Origin: JAEWWD01 sp964440115
GTDB taxonomy: Bacteria > Bacillota > Clostridia > Christensenellales > CAG-138
NCBI GenBank assembly: GCA_964440115.1
Contig: CAYTPV010000001.1
Span: 496,001-560,000 of the forward strand
Length of the DNA stretch: 64,000 nucleotides
Direction of reading: 5' to 3'
Shown: piece after piece, positions 28,901 through 34,361 of the stretch
Numbering within the stretch: the stretch's first letter is position 1
Layout of the letters: each line of letters opens with the position of its first letter
The notes under the pieces: generated by a model
Databases searched by the model: none
What the model was told of the DNA's origin: nothing
Seen by the model: the letters and a program-made list of their open reading frames with translations, nothing else
Position numbers and translations under genes: made by a program

Positions 28901-29516
28901 TGAAATGACACAGACGGCCGGTGACGATGGCTCCATTACCATCAGCTTCAATTTCCTGAGTGACCCGGGCAACAGCGGCAACGAGTTCCTCATACTGCCC
29001 ACCGGTGAAAAGATACCGCTTGGCGCACCGATCACATTCACCGCGCCAAAGGACGGAGAATACACATTCACGCTCATCGACAAGGCCGGAAATACCACCA
29101 CGTTCAATGTTCCCATGAAAGCGGCCGTACACAGCGTGAACCTCAATTTCGGACCGGAACCGACGCAGATCTGGCGCGCGATCGCCGCTGTAGGCATCGG
29201 ATTTCTGCTTATTCTGCTGCTGTTCCGCAGGCCGGTGAAATTCATCTATGAAGGCATTGACAACACGGGTAAAAAGTATCGCGCGGTACGCAAGCGTTTT
29301 GCGAAAATCCCGAAGAAAGAAAAAACGCTCGTACTTGCGCTCAACCCGCCCAAGAAGGCACGCGATGCACACGAACTGACCGTACGGTTCACGCGTCCGT
29401 TCACCAGGTTCATGCGGCAGCGGCATGTGGCGCTGACGCTTGACGACAGGACTTTGGGCAAATACTACATTGAAAAGGATCAGAAGGGCAATTGGGAGGT
29501 TACGCTGCCGCTGTAA
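16950..29516 (+). CDS. Giant cadherin-like repeat surface protein (adhesin)
   Basis: About 4,188 residues. Start 16950 is preferred (GGTGG before ATG, normal-length signal peptide); ATG 16893 is the longer option. Signal peptide about 18-39 (ALALLLCLLLTLTQFPMSALA). Residues about 40-160 form an N-terminal beta domain, about 165-520 bacterial Ig-like domains, and about 524-3839 hold roughly 33 cadherin-like (Cadherin_5/Big_9, VCBS-like) modules of about 100 residues, each opening with VNDAP-type and closing with FTYTxSDGNGG-type motifs whose Asp residues likely bind calcium. A Pro/Thr/Ser-rich linker (about 3840-3895), a further Ig-like part, one transmembrane helix (about 4073-4093) and a basic 95-residue cytosolic tail end the protein. 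No LPXTG signal is seen. The role in adhesion is inferred from architecture. Confidence 0.9.
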   Translation: MQGNNPLTNHSLERPHRALALLLCLLLTLTQFPMSALADGGRAAAFNCELMDAYGSWGILGGEGSASGCTVTLNAAKSETIVAKYVIDLKPLTAAVQGGGLRADISYTAPEGCSVSFEAFNGLVLLGELASGDIVPTDSTSICVTVQNPTSSSAQFTLSLAFNDAASPLLSVETSKDTWTKENVVLTPSADDADSGVSTVYQSNDVGNPISTLTDNLNGTFTASQNGTYYFTAQDFAGHSTTVSYTVDNIDKSVPSSPSISLPVETGWATSDVTATITGSDAPEGQSPQNIEYSLDGSTWTTYSGALTLSDEGDTELRARIIDEAGNVSDVVSTTARIDTQPPELTASFGQTGTNNTAMLTFTATDATSGVLEKRYLEGEHIQADYSSGAVLSGNTVSLAAGKQYTVFAKDNAGHIALQTLYASAVPSLSLPGSFSIQESENKSLSFTVGDSETAPGSLSISVESADSAALSVGTVQNNNGTVTVPLTAADSIASEHSVNLNVTVTDGDGQSTTGILAVTLVPVNDAPVAVNDEATVNEDSNVSVLVLANDTDEENDTLSIASIGTPSHGTAVKSGSQIIYTPSANYNGEDTFSYTVTDGSKTATGSVTITVNPVPDTPVSINPVLNILEDTPVEIDLLNPSYVTDADIGTTQGDTLSITGIDTATHSTVGTVTILNAQNLPAAEGERGVKVQYTPEAEFSGTDQFRYTITDSYGRSCTATVTVKISAVNDAPTYSLLNSSYTVNEDCGTYTLHFSVDDKETPADSLMLQAASLDNAIIPNTSLSLSKAQDGSATLSFAPAANKNGTARLQFSLGDGFQTVEKTVSIIINPVNDLPYAGNDIIYYTEDTACTVDPAVLLTNDSDIESGKPTFLSIKDWPDSAGTLTPTGGKYLYTPTANYNQDFTFHYIVEDADFAQSQGTVTMRATAVNDKPTISTAVSEVTISEDSATAPLSFTINDEESSVDTLTVTAGSDNNTLISPDGIQLTTTGSVRTITLRSNTNQSGTATITLTVSDSLSSTTATIKLIVTAVQDVPAAADDAVAALRTGDSQFTAASLLANDSDPDNDTLTILAYTQPGCGTLSLQNGTFTYHVNTDIADDKASDTFEYTVSDGNGNTETAAVTISLSGESAAPVITSIADQYLLEDFLTASVGFHVTDPDGTAPLVTAAMKPEGIANLQLIKGENGNYTLSFASIANLNGETQITVTARDGASKTTTASFKLTVYPVNDAPTAGDVNVSLQEDISRSFNPIDLAGSAISDVEKDTLRIVSMTRDGAAGAKGRLTSQGGGNYLYDPYSNLYGTETYTYVVSDGKDETSGKLNITITPVNDAPWFRSTIYQSVANTVDAQATIDVAANARDVDDSAFYIDSFTQPSSGTVAVDGNKIVFTRTGTTGDGTDSFTVTVRDRESNTTPFDLTTAPDGYQTATVTVNIGVYSGDYTWVYNASYETDEDAAPFTIYLDCGVSGGIAYNIELGSNDPAMGTASVNSAQKTIAYSPKLNANGSDTFTYTLSATIDGVPVQKTANVNVTLRPVNDAPVFDTAPAQDSVTQTDEDTAAAGIPVAVSDVDGDQLTLNAYAYNANPQEPVLLPSGIELVSTESGYTLNLTPVPNANGDATVTLSVSDGMIATQRSFTLHVNPVNDAPVAQNYSVGIQEDTPTAIVLISANSDIDNAASTLTLQCSEPAHGDLTPNKDGVLYTPDANYYGSDSFTYTISDPQGGISNTATVTIDVGNVNDAPRISGLSPTAVMLEDGTSNISYTILDEDAEDTHTSKLSIVSETPEGLFPTNDLKAENGTITLKPGPNQYGTAVLLLTVTDFSRAEATEQISVTVLPENDLPVAADDSVSLQEDNSVEVEVTANDTDAEDTAGSLRILEVDSYNAHGVVTVLADKHTIKYTPNANYTQAASLRYRVVDSNNGYSNWATVTFTIQPVNDAPNAVEDKTTTTEDTPITIDVLHNDSDAEGSALSITSPTTEPIATAHGSAVLSEGKITYTPAADYFGADSFQYTITDGALTGTGTVNITVNAVNDPPVIVNITEFTHEPDGKDCWMMSEDETKTFQFDASDAFGETPPQSLIVKITSSNQYLLPDASIAYSGSTTVKSIAIKPVANAYGDTELTVTANDGANTTQAVFLLRVSPVNDKPVLTTDASILLDEDTSYNGKCSAYDVEASNVRYTISADPQHGSVSINSYTGDYTYTPSENYYGTDTFTIRANDEDVNNYDEVTVAVTVNSVNDLPVAVGENSTTAEDTPLVLTFDELLANDSDIETGRSSLTISSANGAQHGTATLDASGKKITYTPASNYNGTDSFTYTVKDEHNGTAAATVNVTITPVNDAPSALSKSVSIGENAKATAIPMSSLATDVEGDALAVADGSVSWQETQTFGATFSVTGGQLTITPNEYWTQSTNQTLHLNYRVQESTTPANYTVGTLTVILTPVNDAPKITLDTSDNPALTFNEDSESGTISFEVSDEEDDASNLTVTAAGSKIDIDALNILLAQGGGASRMARVTSLLNQNGSATVTLTVKDKNGATDSVPFNVYITPINDKPTAVASTVDVKENDGKPAVAINKLATDVDGDALVVQSASIEDTEHYGATVSVENGKLYITPNAGWKEYTTRTLHVNYTVAESGTTDLFTVDGMLTVNLIPENDAPSIEILTPPLSFEEDSKTWDTVSFKVSDEEDAASALTVTASGGNSIINIPALNSALTPETGETRSALVTSLPDANGDATVTLTVKDTSSAPGSSTFNVHVEPVNDAPRLATDPVISIKENDGKTSVPFDTLVLDVEENTVEVAASSVSCVEGNTQGAVIAVEGGVLYITPNREWTQTQTQTIHLKYKVAETVTTEKYTSEEGTLTVNLIPENDAPVISAIADLNMMEKTTQTLRFTVTDEDDVPSALTVTVASTVPSLHKPLSMQTDSEDPNTRLLTIETTRFYGSSNITISAKDDENKAAVPEPFKLTVGWQNDSPVAADDTYSLNEDGSLSMDVLVNDSDDDVGIGGTNAQTLSILAGSVTAPQHGTAVIQSGKILYTPAKDYYGPDSFTYKATDSYAGSTPAQATVYVTVKPVNDAPVAVNDSDSTAEDTALQMSAATLTANDTDVENNTLTLTAVQNTASTHGTASFNSLTGTVTFTPALNYHGAASFTYSISDGNGGTANATVNITVTPVNDAPIAADDNVTVSEDATDASLTVLTNDSDVDGDTLTITDVTQPARGSVSIAGTAKALLFTPAANDNGQVTFNYTISDGNGGTDTATVTVTISAVNDAPEAADDTATISEDAPQTAIDVLANDTDIDGNTLSVTQITNLQHGTAQIALGGTAALFTPDANFFGDASFTYTVSDGGGGTDTANVTVTVTSINDAPDAKADTFTLAEDATASMLTVLSNDTDTENDTLTVTGVTNVQHGTAEVLPDGSGVSFAPAGDYFGSATFTYAISDGNGGTDTADVTVTVTPVNDAPVAVNDEPDIEVYEDTPVVIPFSTLLGNDTDVDTPHEQLTVAGHNAAAHGTVSIDAAAKTLTFTPAENYHGEASFHYMISDGALPSNYATVRLTVGSVNDAPVPQDDGYTMDEDTRASLDVVVNDEDADGDSLSIAEVTSPANGTAVIDTEHNKIDVAPAANFNGTLSFTYTVSDGKGGTATANVTITVTPLNDAPSAADDSLTTAEDTALVLTASSLLINDTDIDGDTISLSRVESSGLTHGTVTYDPTAGTLTYTPTQNYHGDASFTYGISDGNGGTASATARITVTPVDDAPIAVDDTATVRAGSTVTVNVLSNDLDQGDGDTLTAQSTLATAPANGTAVVNSDGTIAYTANSSYKGEDSLVYVLTDGVSTAQAKVTITVTARPSSSHSTPTPEPVITIIDTPEPTQRPVTSSGGSAATPAPAPSSSAAPSSPTPTGSQDVKLYNEEKPMESGEWSNTPVNLAVTDENGQPDTMLYRLKGETEWKTLPVGKELTFSETGEYMVEYRSGNSEEIKEKVVLVDLLPPAVPEMTQTAGDDGSITISFNFLSDPGNSGNEFLILPTGEKIPLGAPITFTAPKDGEYTFTLIDKAGNTTTFNVPMKAAVHSVNLNFGPEPTQIWRAIAAVGIGFLLILLLFRRPVKFIYEGIDNTGKKYRAVRKRFAKIPKKEKTLVLALNPPKKARDAHELTVRFTRPFTRFMRQRHVALTLDDRTLGKYYIEKDQKGNWEVTLPL
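18521..28467 (+). repeat. Array of about 33 cadherin-like modules inside the adhesin gene
   Basis: Counted by eye from VNDAP-like junctions, there are about 33 modules in 9.95 kb, averaging about 300 bp. Modules differ markedly in sequence, so this is an old array. The last nine or so (from about 25.85 kb) are closest to a common consensus (SDGNGGT). Confidence 0.8.
23950..25840 (+). repeat. Triplicated two-module unit within the adhesin
   Basis: Modules starting near 23950, 24590 and 25215 share a type with GENxxx/KENDGK, LATDV(E/D)GDAL, LYITPN and LHxNYxVAE. Modules between them (24255, 24895) share another type with FEEDS, SFxVSDEED and ALNxxL. The alternation (A-B-A-B-A, then a diverged module) at about 630-bp steps indicates duplication of a two-module block. 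Confidence 0.7.
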
Positions 29517-29542
29517 TCCCAGTTAAGCGCACCAGAAAAACA

Positions 29543-29582
29543 AAAACCGCTGCTTCATGGGCTTTCCTGAAACGGCGGTTTT
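29543..29582. terminator. Bidirectional terminator between adhesin and Nudix genes
   Basis: AAAACCGC and GCGGTTTT enclose a long loop with an inner CTTCA/TGAAA pairing. T-runs on both sides suit the two convergent genes. Confidence 0.65.
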
Positions 29583-29593
29583 CTTTGTTAAGT

Positions 29594-30145
29594 TTATAGT
29601 TGTTTCAAGCATCGTGCTATCATTTCGAGTTCCTCCATCTGCACGCAGTTGGGGGGCGAAGCGGTCTTCACCATATGAACGCATTCGTCCATATCCATCC
29701 AGAGCACGGATTCAAGCTCCGCTTCCTGTACCGTAAACAGTTCCGCTTCCGTATCGCGAAAAAGAAGGTATACGTTGCTGACCTGCACATCGAAATAAAG
29801 CTGTCCCCGGAACATATCCCGTATGGTGAAACGCCTTGTCCCAATATAAGTGAGTTCCTCCGGTGCGGCCTGCATGCCCAGCTCTTCTTCCAGTTCCCGC
29901 AGCGCCGACTCCACATATCCATCCCCGGCGGGAATATGCCCGGCGCTTGAAATATCGTAGCAGCCGGGGTATGTTTCCTTTTGCGCGCTCCGCTTCTGCA
30001 GCAGCAGCTGATAGCTGCCTTCATGCCGTCTTACCAGCCAAACATGCGACGTGCGGTGGCGCACACCGGTTCTATGCGCTTTTTCCCGGGAAATAATTTC
30101 GCCGGTCGGCACGCCGTTTTCATCCACTACATCCAGCAGTTCCAT
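29594..30145 (-). CDS. Nudix hydrolase (IPP-isomerase-like subfamily)
   Basis: A 183-residue Nudix-fold enzyme. The Nudix box lies at about 67-89 (GHIPAGDGYVESALRELEEE), keeping REL-EE for metal binding with Asp instead of the usual first Glu. The N-terminus MELLDVVDENGVPTGEIISR and the following HRTSHVWL match the subgroup annotated as isopentenyl-diphosphate-isomerase-like Nudix proteins, yet such proteins usually hydrolyse nucleoside diphosphates linked to another group. The substrate cannot be read. AAGGAA precedes the ATG. Confidence 0.85.
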   Translation of the reverse strand: MELLDVVDENGVPTGEIISREKAHRTGVRHRTSHVWLVRRHEGSYQLLLQKRSAQKETYPGCYDISSAGHIPAGDGYVESALRELEEELGMQAAPEELTYIGTRRFTIRDMFRGQLYFDVQVSNVYLLFRDTEAELFTVQEAELESVLWMDMDECVHMVKTASPPNCVQMEELEMIARCLKQL

Positions 30146-30169
30146 TTTCCGATATTCCTTATTTATCTT

Positions 30170-30871
30170 TTATATTGCAAATATCCACGCGTCAGGGATA
30201 TTCTCTTCGATAAGCCTGCGGTTCAGGTTGCACCACCCGCCGCATTCATCCAGCACGATCGCGTCGCTGGAAACGACCTGCGGCTTAGAATAAAGCTGTT
30301 TATCCACATCCGGCCGCAGCTCGACTGTAACGGCAAATTCCCGGTTCTCGCTCATTTCACCGATCAGCGTTTTGAGCCTGCCGGAATTGGATACGGGCTG
30401 ATCGAGGTAAATGACCGCTTCGCGAATATCCAGCTCCCCCAGCGTATTCAGCAGCATTTCTACCGCGATATGCGTTTTATCCACAATACGGTAACTGCCG
30501 TGCAAACCGGCAAGGTCACGGATGGTACCATCGTCGCACAATAGAAGCAGCGACCCGGATAGCGCCACCTCCAGCGTAATGATGGTGTTGAAGCCGTCGA
30601 TATACACGACGCCGGAGGGATTTTGTATTTCCTTTTCCCGCCTGATACGCAGCTTTTCCTCGGTTGCGATACCGCGTACGATTGCCGTCCTCTGCCGTTC
30701 CGACAATAAGAAATGGTTGCCGACGAATGTAACGGCGGACGTGATATCATAGCCTCGGTTGATCAGATAGCGCGCGTCGCAGGCGGCGGCCGTCATGCGT
30801 TCACGCCACGCTTCACCAAATTCGATAGTATCCTTCGGGGAGAAACCCCGCTGCACAATTTTAGCAGCCAT
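30170..30871 (-). CDS. DUF434 domain protein
   Basis: A 233-residue soluble protein. The start at 30871 (MAAKIVQRG) is chosen because GGGATGGG precedes it; ATG 30889 has none. Residues 1-60 match the DUF434 pattern (DARYLINRGYDITSAVTFVGNHF with LSERQRTAI). The rest has a nuclease-like alpha/beta look (VYIDGFNTIITLEVALSG, AVIYLDQPVSNSGRLK, SSDAIVLDECGGWCNL) with several conserved acidic residues. The DGFN and LD/DE placements recall PIN/NYN-type folds, which is only a suggestion. Function unknown. It follows 24 bp before the Nudix gene on the same strand. Confidence 0.7.
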   Translation of the reverse strand: MAAKIVQRGFSPKDTIEFGEAWRERMTAAACDARYLINRGYDITSAVTFVGNHFLLSERQRTAIVRGIATEEKLRIRREKEIQNPSGVVYIDGFNTIITLEVALSGSLLLLCDDGTIRDLAGLHGSYRIVDKTHIAVEMLLNTLGELDIREAVIYLDQPVSNSGRLKTLIGEMSENREFAVTVELRPDVDKQLYSKPQVVSSDAIVLDECGGWCNLNRRLIEENIPDAWIFAI

Positions 30872-30968
30872 TGCACACCCATCCCGCATGCTTTATGATG
30901 ATTATAGCACGTATGATAAACAAACAAGCAGCAAATCCGCAGTAAACCGCATATCGAAGGAGGTCACC

Positions 30969-31844
30969 ATGATGAGCTCCGCAGTCTATTATTTCTCAGG
31001 CACGGGGAATTCGCTCTATATTGCGCGGGAACTGGCCTCACGGCTGGACGCTAATCTTATCGCGGTGAAATCCGTCGTGGGAAACGACCGGATTGAAGCA
31101 ACCGAGGATTGCGTTGGCGTCGTATTCCCCGTATACAACCATCGGATTCCCTATATCATTGAGCGGTTCGTACAGCGGCTAAGCATCCCGGAGAACGCGT
31201 ATATTTTCGCCGTAAGTACCTATGGGGACAGCCCCTGCATATCGCTGACATATCTATCGGATTTGCTTGCTAAAAAAGGCCGCCGTCTTTCGCTGGGGTA
31301 TGGCGTCAAAATGCCCTACAATTATATCAACCCCGAAAACGGATTTTCGGGGTTGTTCAAGCCGTTCTCACTTCGTCAAACGCCGGAAGCGGAAATTACG
31401 CGCATACTTGAAGCCGCACAGAATAAAATTCCCGCCATCTATGAGGATATTAAAGCAAGAAAACAGGGCCATATCGACGCTGAGCATGAGAAACTCGAGA
31501 AAACCATCGATGCGCTTCATCTGCGGGAACTGCTGCAAAAGCCGACCTGGCTGAAAATCAGCGGGTACAAGGGCAAGACCGATCTATCGTATATGGAAAG
31601 CATACAGCTCATGGACGCGGGGTTTTACAGCGATGATGCTTGTGTGAAATGCGGCACGTGCGCAAAAATCTGCCCCGTCGGCAATATCCAAATGACGGCG
31701 GACGGGCCAAGTTGGCTGCAGCATTGTGAGCAGTGCTTTGTGTGCCTGCAATGGTGCCCGAAATCCGCGCTGCAGTTTCGAGAAGGCACCGCGGGGAAGA
31801 AGCGGTATCATCACCCCTCCGTCACGCTTGAGGATATGCTCTAA
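30969..31844 (+). CDS. EFR1-type ferrodoxin (flavodoxin plus two 4Fe-4S clusters)
   Basis: A 291-residue cytosolic electron-transfer protein. The start at 30969 has AAGGAGG directly upstream. The N-terminal flavodoxin-like domain begins with VYYFSGTGNSLYIARELA (FMN phosphate loop). The C-terminal end carries two ferredoxin motifs, CVKCGTCAKICPVGNI and CEQCFVCLQWCPKSA, near residues 225-270. It fits the 'EFR1 family ferrodoxin' set common in anaerobic Firmicutes. Partners are not visible. A small DUF4375-like gene lies 54 bp downstream. Confidence 0.88.
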   Translation: MMSSAVYYFSGTGNSLYIARELASRLDANLIAVKSVVGNDRIEATEDCVGVVFPVYNHRIPYIIERFVQRLSIPENAYIFAVSTYGDSPCISLTYLSDLLAKKGRRLSLGYGVKMPYNYINPENGFSGLFKPFSLRQTPEAEITRILEAAQNKIPAIYEDIKARKQGHIDAEHEKLEKTIDALHLRELLQKPTWLKISGYKGKTDLSYMESIQLMDAGFYSDDACVKCGTCAKICPVGNIQMTADGPSWLQHCEQCFVCLQWCPKSALQFREGTAGKKRYHHPSVTLEDML

Positions 31845-31898
31845 CGAAGCGGTACCGATCATGATATCTAAAAACATTTTTAAAATAAGAAGGAGAAA

Positions 31899-32375
31899 AT
31901 GGATACGGATATACTCATGACACAGCAGGAATTTGAAAGCCTAGATGATGCGGCGCTGATTTGGCGCTGCGTCGAGCCAAGTATCCGGGAAGTACGAGGA
32001 AAAGACCCAAATACAAAATCGCAGGCCATGCAGCGGCTCAATGGCTCTCAGCGCGCGCTATTTCTTTTTCAGGTGCTGTACGGGCATGCCGGAAACGGAG
32101 CTGCCGCGTTTTTCGCCCAGATCGCCTATCTTGCCGAGACTCTGGATTTTTTCTCTGCGCTAAAATCCGCAATGAAATTTTTCAATGATGAAGAAATGCT
32201 GCGCATCGTTGAACAATTTGAACGCGCTTACAGCGCGTTAAGGCAGTCGCAGCCGGTATCTCCACAGGAACTGGCAGAACTCGATCAAATGTACTCAGAG
32301 CGCATTCCGGATACCCTGCATCGGACTGCCGCATATATCCGCACCCATCCTGCTGAATTCTTAAGCCTTGAATAA
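31899..32375 (+). CDS. Hypothetical DMP19/DUF4375-like protein
   Basis: A 158-residue helical protein with no signal peptide. The stretch LNGSQRALFLFQVLYGHAGNGAAAFFAQ resembles the core of DMP19-like (DUF4375) proteins, where a glycine-containing loop joins two helices. AAGGAG precedes the ATG. It may be cotranscribed with the ferrodoxin. Function unknown; the family call is tentative. Confidence 0.6.
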   Translation: MDTDILMTQQEFESLDDAALIWRCVEPSIREVRGKDPNTKSQAMQRLNGSQRALFLFQVLYGHAGNGAAAFFAQIAYLAETLDFFSALKSAMKFFNDEEMLRIVEQFERAYSALRQSQPVSPQELAELDQMYSERIPDTLHRTAAYIRTHPAEFLSLE

Positions 32376-32384
32376 AACTGACGA

Positions 32385-32972
32385 CTATTTCGTATATATC
32401 AGCGACTTTTCCGTAATCACGCAGTCCGCAGGCACATCCGTAGACTCCGGTACGATCCCCTCTACCCGCTGCGCTTCGTACGCGACAAGTATCGTCTTCG
32501 CTTTGATGCATTTGGGCAAAAAGCGGTCGTAGTAACCCGCGCCCATGCCGATTCGGTTTCCTTTATCATCAAACGCGGCGCAGGGCAGTATCACAAGGTC
32601 AATTTGGGCGGGATCGATTTCGCAGGACTCGCATACAACGGGGGCCAATATGCCATACCTGCCCTTTTCCCACGCATGCGAGCCGTTAGGGAGCAGCGGA
32701 ACCATTGTCGTTTTATCCGTGCAGCACGGGTACACGACATTCTTGCCACATTTTTGCGCTGCATCCGCCGCGGCGTCCACATTCACTTCCCCGCCAAAGC
32801 TCCGGTAGGCCATGATCACATTGGCTTGATCAAACGCGGGTGTTCCGACTATAGCGTCGCAGATGCGGTGATCGAATTCCGCACGGTCTTCGGGAGAAAT
32901 GCCCCTCCTTCCCGCAAGACCAGCCTGACGGAGTTCCTGTTTTGTAAAAACGGTTGCTATATGTTCATCCAT
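32385..32972 (-). CDS. 5-formyltetrahydrofolate cyclo-ligase
   Basis: A 195-residue ATP-dependent enzyme that converts 5-formyl-THF to 5,10-methenyl-THF in folate metabolism. Landmarks: KQELRQAGLAGRR at the N-terminus, IMAYRSFGGEVNV, the basic/Gly region GYYDRFLP inside RIGMGAGYYDRF, and VPESTDVPADCVIT near the end. Size fits the family. The ribosome-binding site is weak. It converges with the upstream-strand DUF4375-like gene. Confidence 0.92.
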   Translation of the reverse strand: MDEHIATVFTKQELRQAGLAGRRGISPEDRAEFDHRICDAIVGTPAFDQANVIMAYRSFGGEVNVDAAADAAQKCGKNVVYPCCTDKTTMVPLLPNGSHAWEKGRYGILAPVVCESCEIDPAQIDLVILPCAAFDDKGNRIGMGAGYYDRFLPKCIKAKTILVAYEAQRVEGIVPESTDVPADCVITEKSLIYTK

Positions 32973-33082
32973 AGGTGCATTCTATCACTTTTGAAGGATA
33001 CCGTCGATGGATGGTATGGTATTCTGTTTCCCCACATACGTTTTACTTTCTTATACATGAAATGGTCTATTGGTTTTTAGTG

Positions 33083-34225
33083 TCAACGGAATGTATTGCG
33101 AATCTCAAATCTTGAAGTGACAGTCTGGTAGCTGACAACAGAAAAATCATCGATAGTGAGGAAACTGATACCCCCAAGGTTATAAGTCCGCACAAGATCA
33201 AGCGGCGCTCTGAGATTGGTATCAATCTGGCATAACACCTCATGGAACATGCCGTCGTTTCCAAAATACGTAAAGTGCGATGTACGGGAACGCGGGTCGA
33301 TAAGGAATGCACCGCCAATCTGCTGGACCAGCGCATCCGCTTGTGCTGAGGAAAGAAGGCCATACAGCTCGTTATATTCCGGCCCGAGTCTCCAGTCATA
33401 ACAACAGCCGGGGACGGATAAAAGCAGCTTCGGGCTGGTGATGAACTGGGTTGTAAAGTCAATTGCCTCCTGCAGCTCGTCGATATACGACATCTCGCTG
33501 GATTCGTAGGTACAAATCCACTCGGTGGTCCGCAGAATGAGACGATCCACGACGCTGTTAAAAGAAATATGCGAATTGGTCTCCATTAAAGCGGCCTGCT
33601 GCTCGATTAGAATTGTAATTCTGGGAGCAACGACCACAATAAGGCCCAACGGATGCAGTTGCAAGTTAAGAGCCTGCAAAAACTCGGCAAGGGCTAAATA
33701 GTCGCTGGGATAAACTTTCGTAAAACTGACATTGATACCGGAATAGTTTTTCTCCTGGAGAGTTGCGACGATGTTATCCATCATACTTTGGTTGATTTGC
33801 TCATCCGTAAGTAGGACATGTGCCAGCTCGCCGGAAAAACCGGCAATCGGGTCGATATTCGGGTCAATATTTGTGATGGCCATTAAGGGCGCCACGCCTT
33901 TTTGATGTGCTGCCTCGATCAGCCATGCATCGTCGACCGGCGGAAGCGTACCATCCGCCTTTACGTCGTAACCAAGTATGCTTAAATAGGTGAGATAGGG
34001 CAACACGTTCTGCAATACTTCGGGGCTCGCCGCAGCGGATGTGTAGCCGTTTACCTCTATAACCGGTCGTACGAGTTCACCCTGCGGGATACGCAGCGTC
34101 TGCCCAACGGCGATTGCCCCATTCTGAATCTCTGAGTTCGCCAAAAGTAAATGCTCGGTCGTAATGCCAAACAATCGCGTGATCGAATAAATCGTATCGC
34201 CCGGCTGTACGATATAGTCGAACAA
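33083..34225 (-). CDS. LysM-GH18 protein (SleL/YaaH-like) lacking the catalytic Glu
   Basis: A 380-residue protein starting at TTG 34225 (AAGGGG seven bases upstream). An N-terminal LysM domain (about 2-47: YIVQPGDTIYSITRLFG, LRIPQG) binds peptidoglycan. The GH18 barrel follows (about 55-375), as in spore-cortex glucosaminidases SleL/YaaH. The catalytic DxxDxDxE strand reads YSGINVSFTKV, so the second and third Asp and the general-acid Glu are replaced by Asn, Ser and Thr. The barrel otherwise looks complete (SILGYDVKADG, PKLLLSVPGCCYDW, GGISFLTIDDF). It should be a binding or structural pseudoenzyme. A coat or cortex location is inferred from the family. Confidence 0.85.
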   Translation of the reverse strand: MFDYIVQPGDTIYSITRLFGITTEHLLLANSEIQNGAIAVGQTLRIPQGELVRPVIEVNGYTSAAASPEVLQNVLPYLTYLSILGYDVKADGTLPPVDDAWLIEAAHQKGVAPLMAITNIDPNIDPIAGFSGELAHVLLTDEQINQSMMDNIVATLQEKNYSGINVSFTKVYPSDYLALAEFLQALNLQLHPLGLIVVVAPRITILIEQQAALMETNSHISFNSVVDRLILRTTEWICTYESSEMSYIDELQEAIDFTTQFITSPKLLLSVPGCCYDWRLGPEYNELYGLLSSAQADALVQQIGGAFLIDPRSRTSHFTYFGNDGMFHEVLCQIDTNLRAPLDLVRTYNLGGISFLTIDDFSVVSYQTVTSRFEIRNTFR

Positions 34226-34316
34226 TTGCGGACCCCTTCTTTCGCATAGGATATTCTATGCATATGAAACGGCCATCCCAAAAAGCCGCCGGGTTTCTTC
34301 GCCGAAAAAAGATACA

Positions 34317-34334
34317 GGCCGCTTTTAAGCGGCC
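34317..34334 (-). terminator. Terminator after the SorC regulator
   Basis: GGCCGCTTTTAAGCGGCC is an 18-bp perfect palindrome 27 bp after the regulator stop; on the minus strand it is soon followed by TCTTTTTTC. Confidence 0.6.
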
Positions 34335-34361
34335 CGGTTGAGTGTATCTGTATACCTTTGC

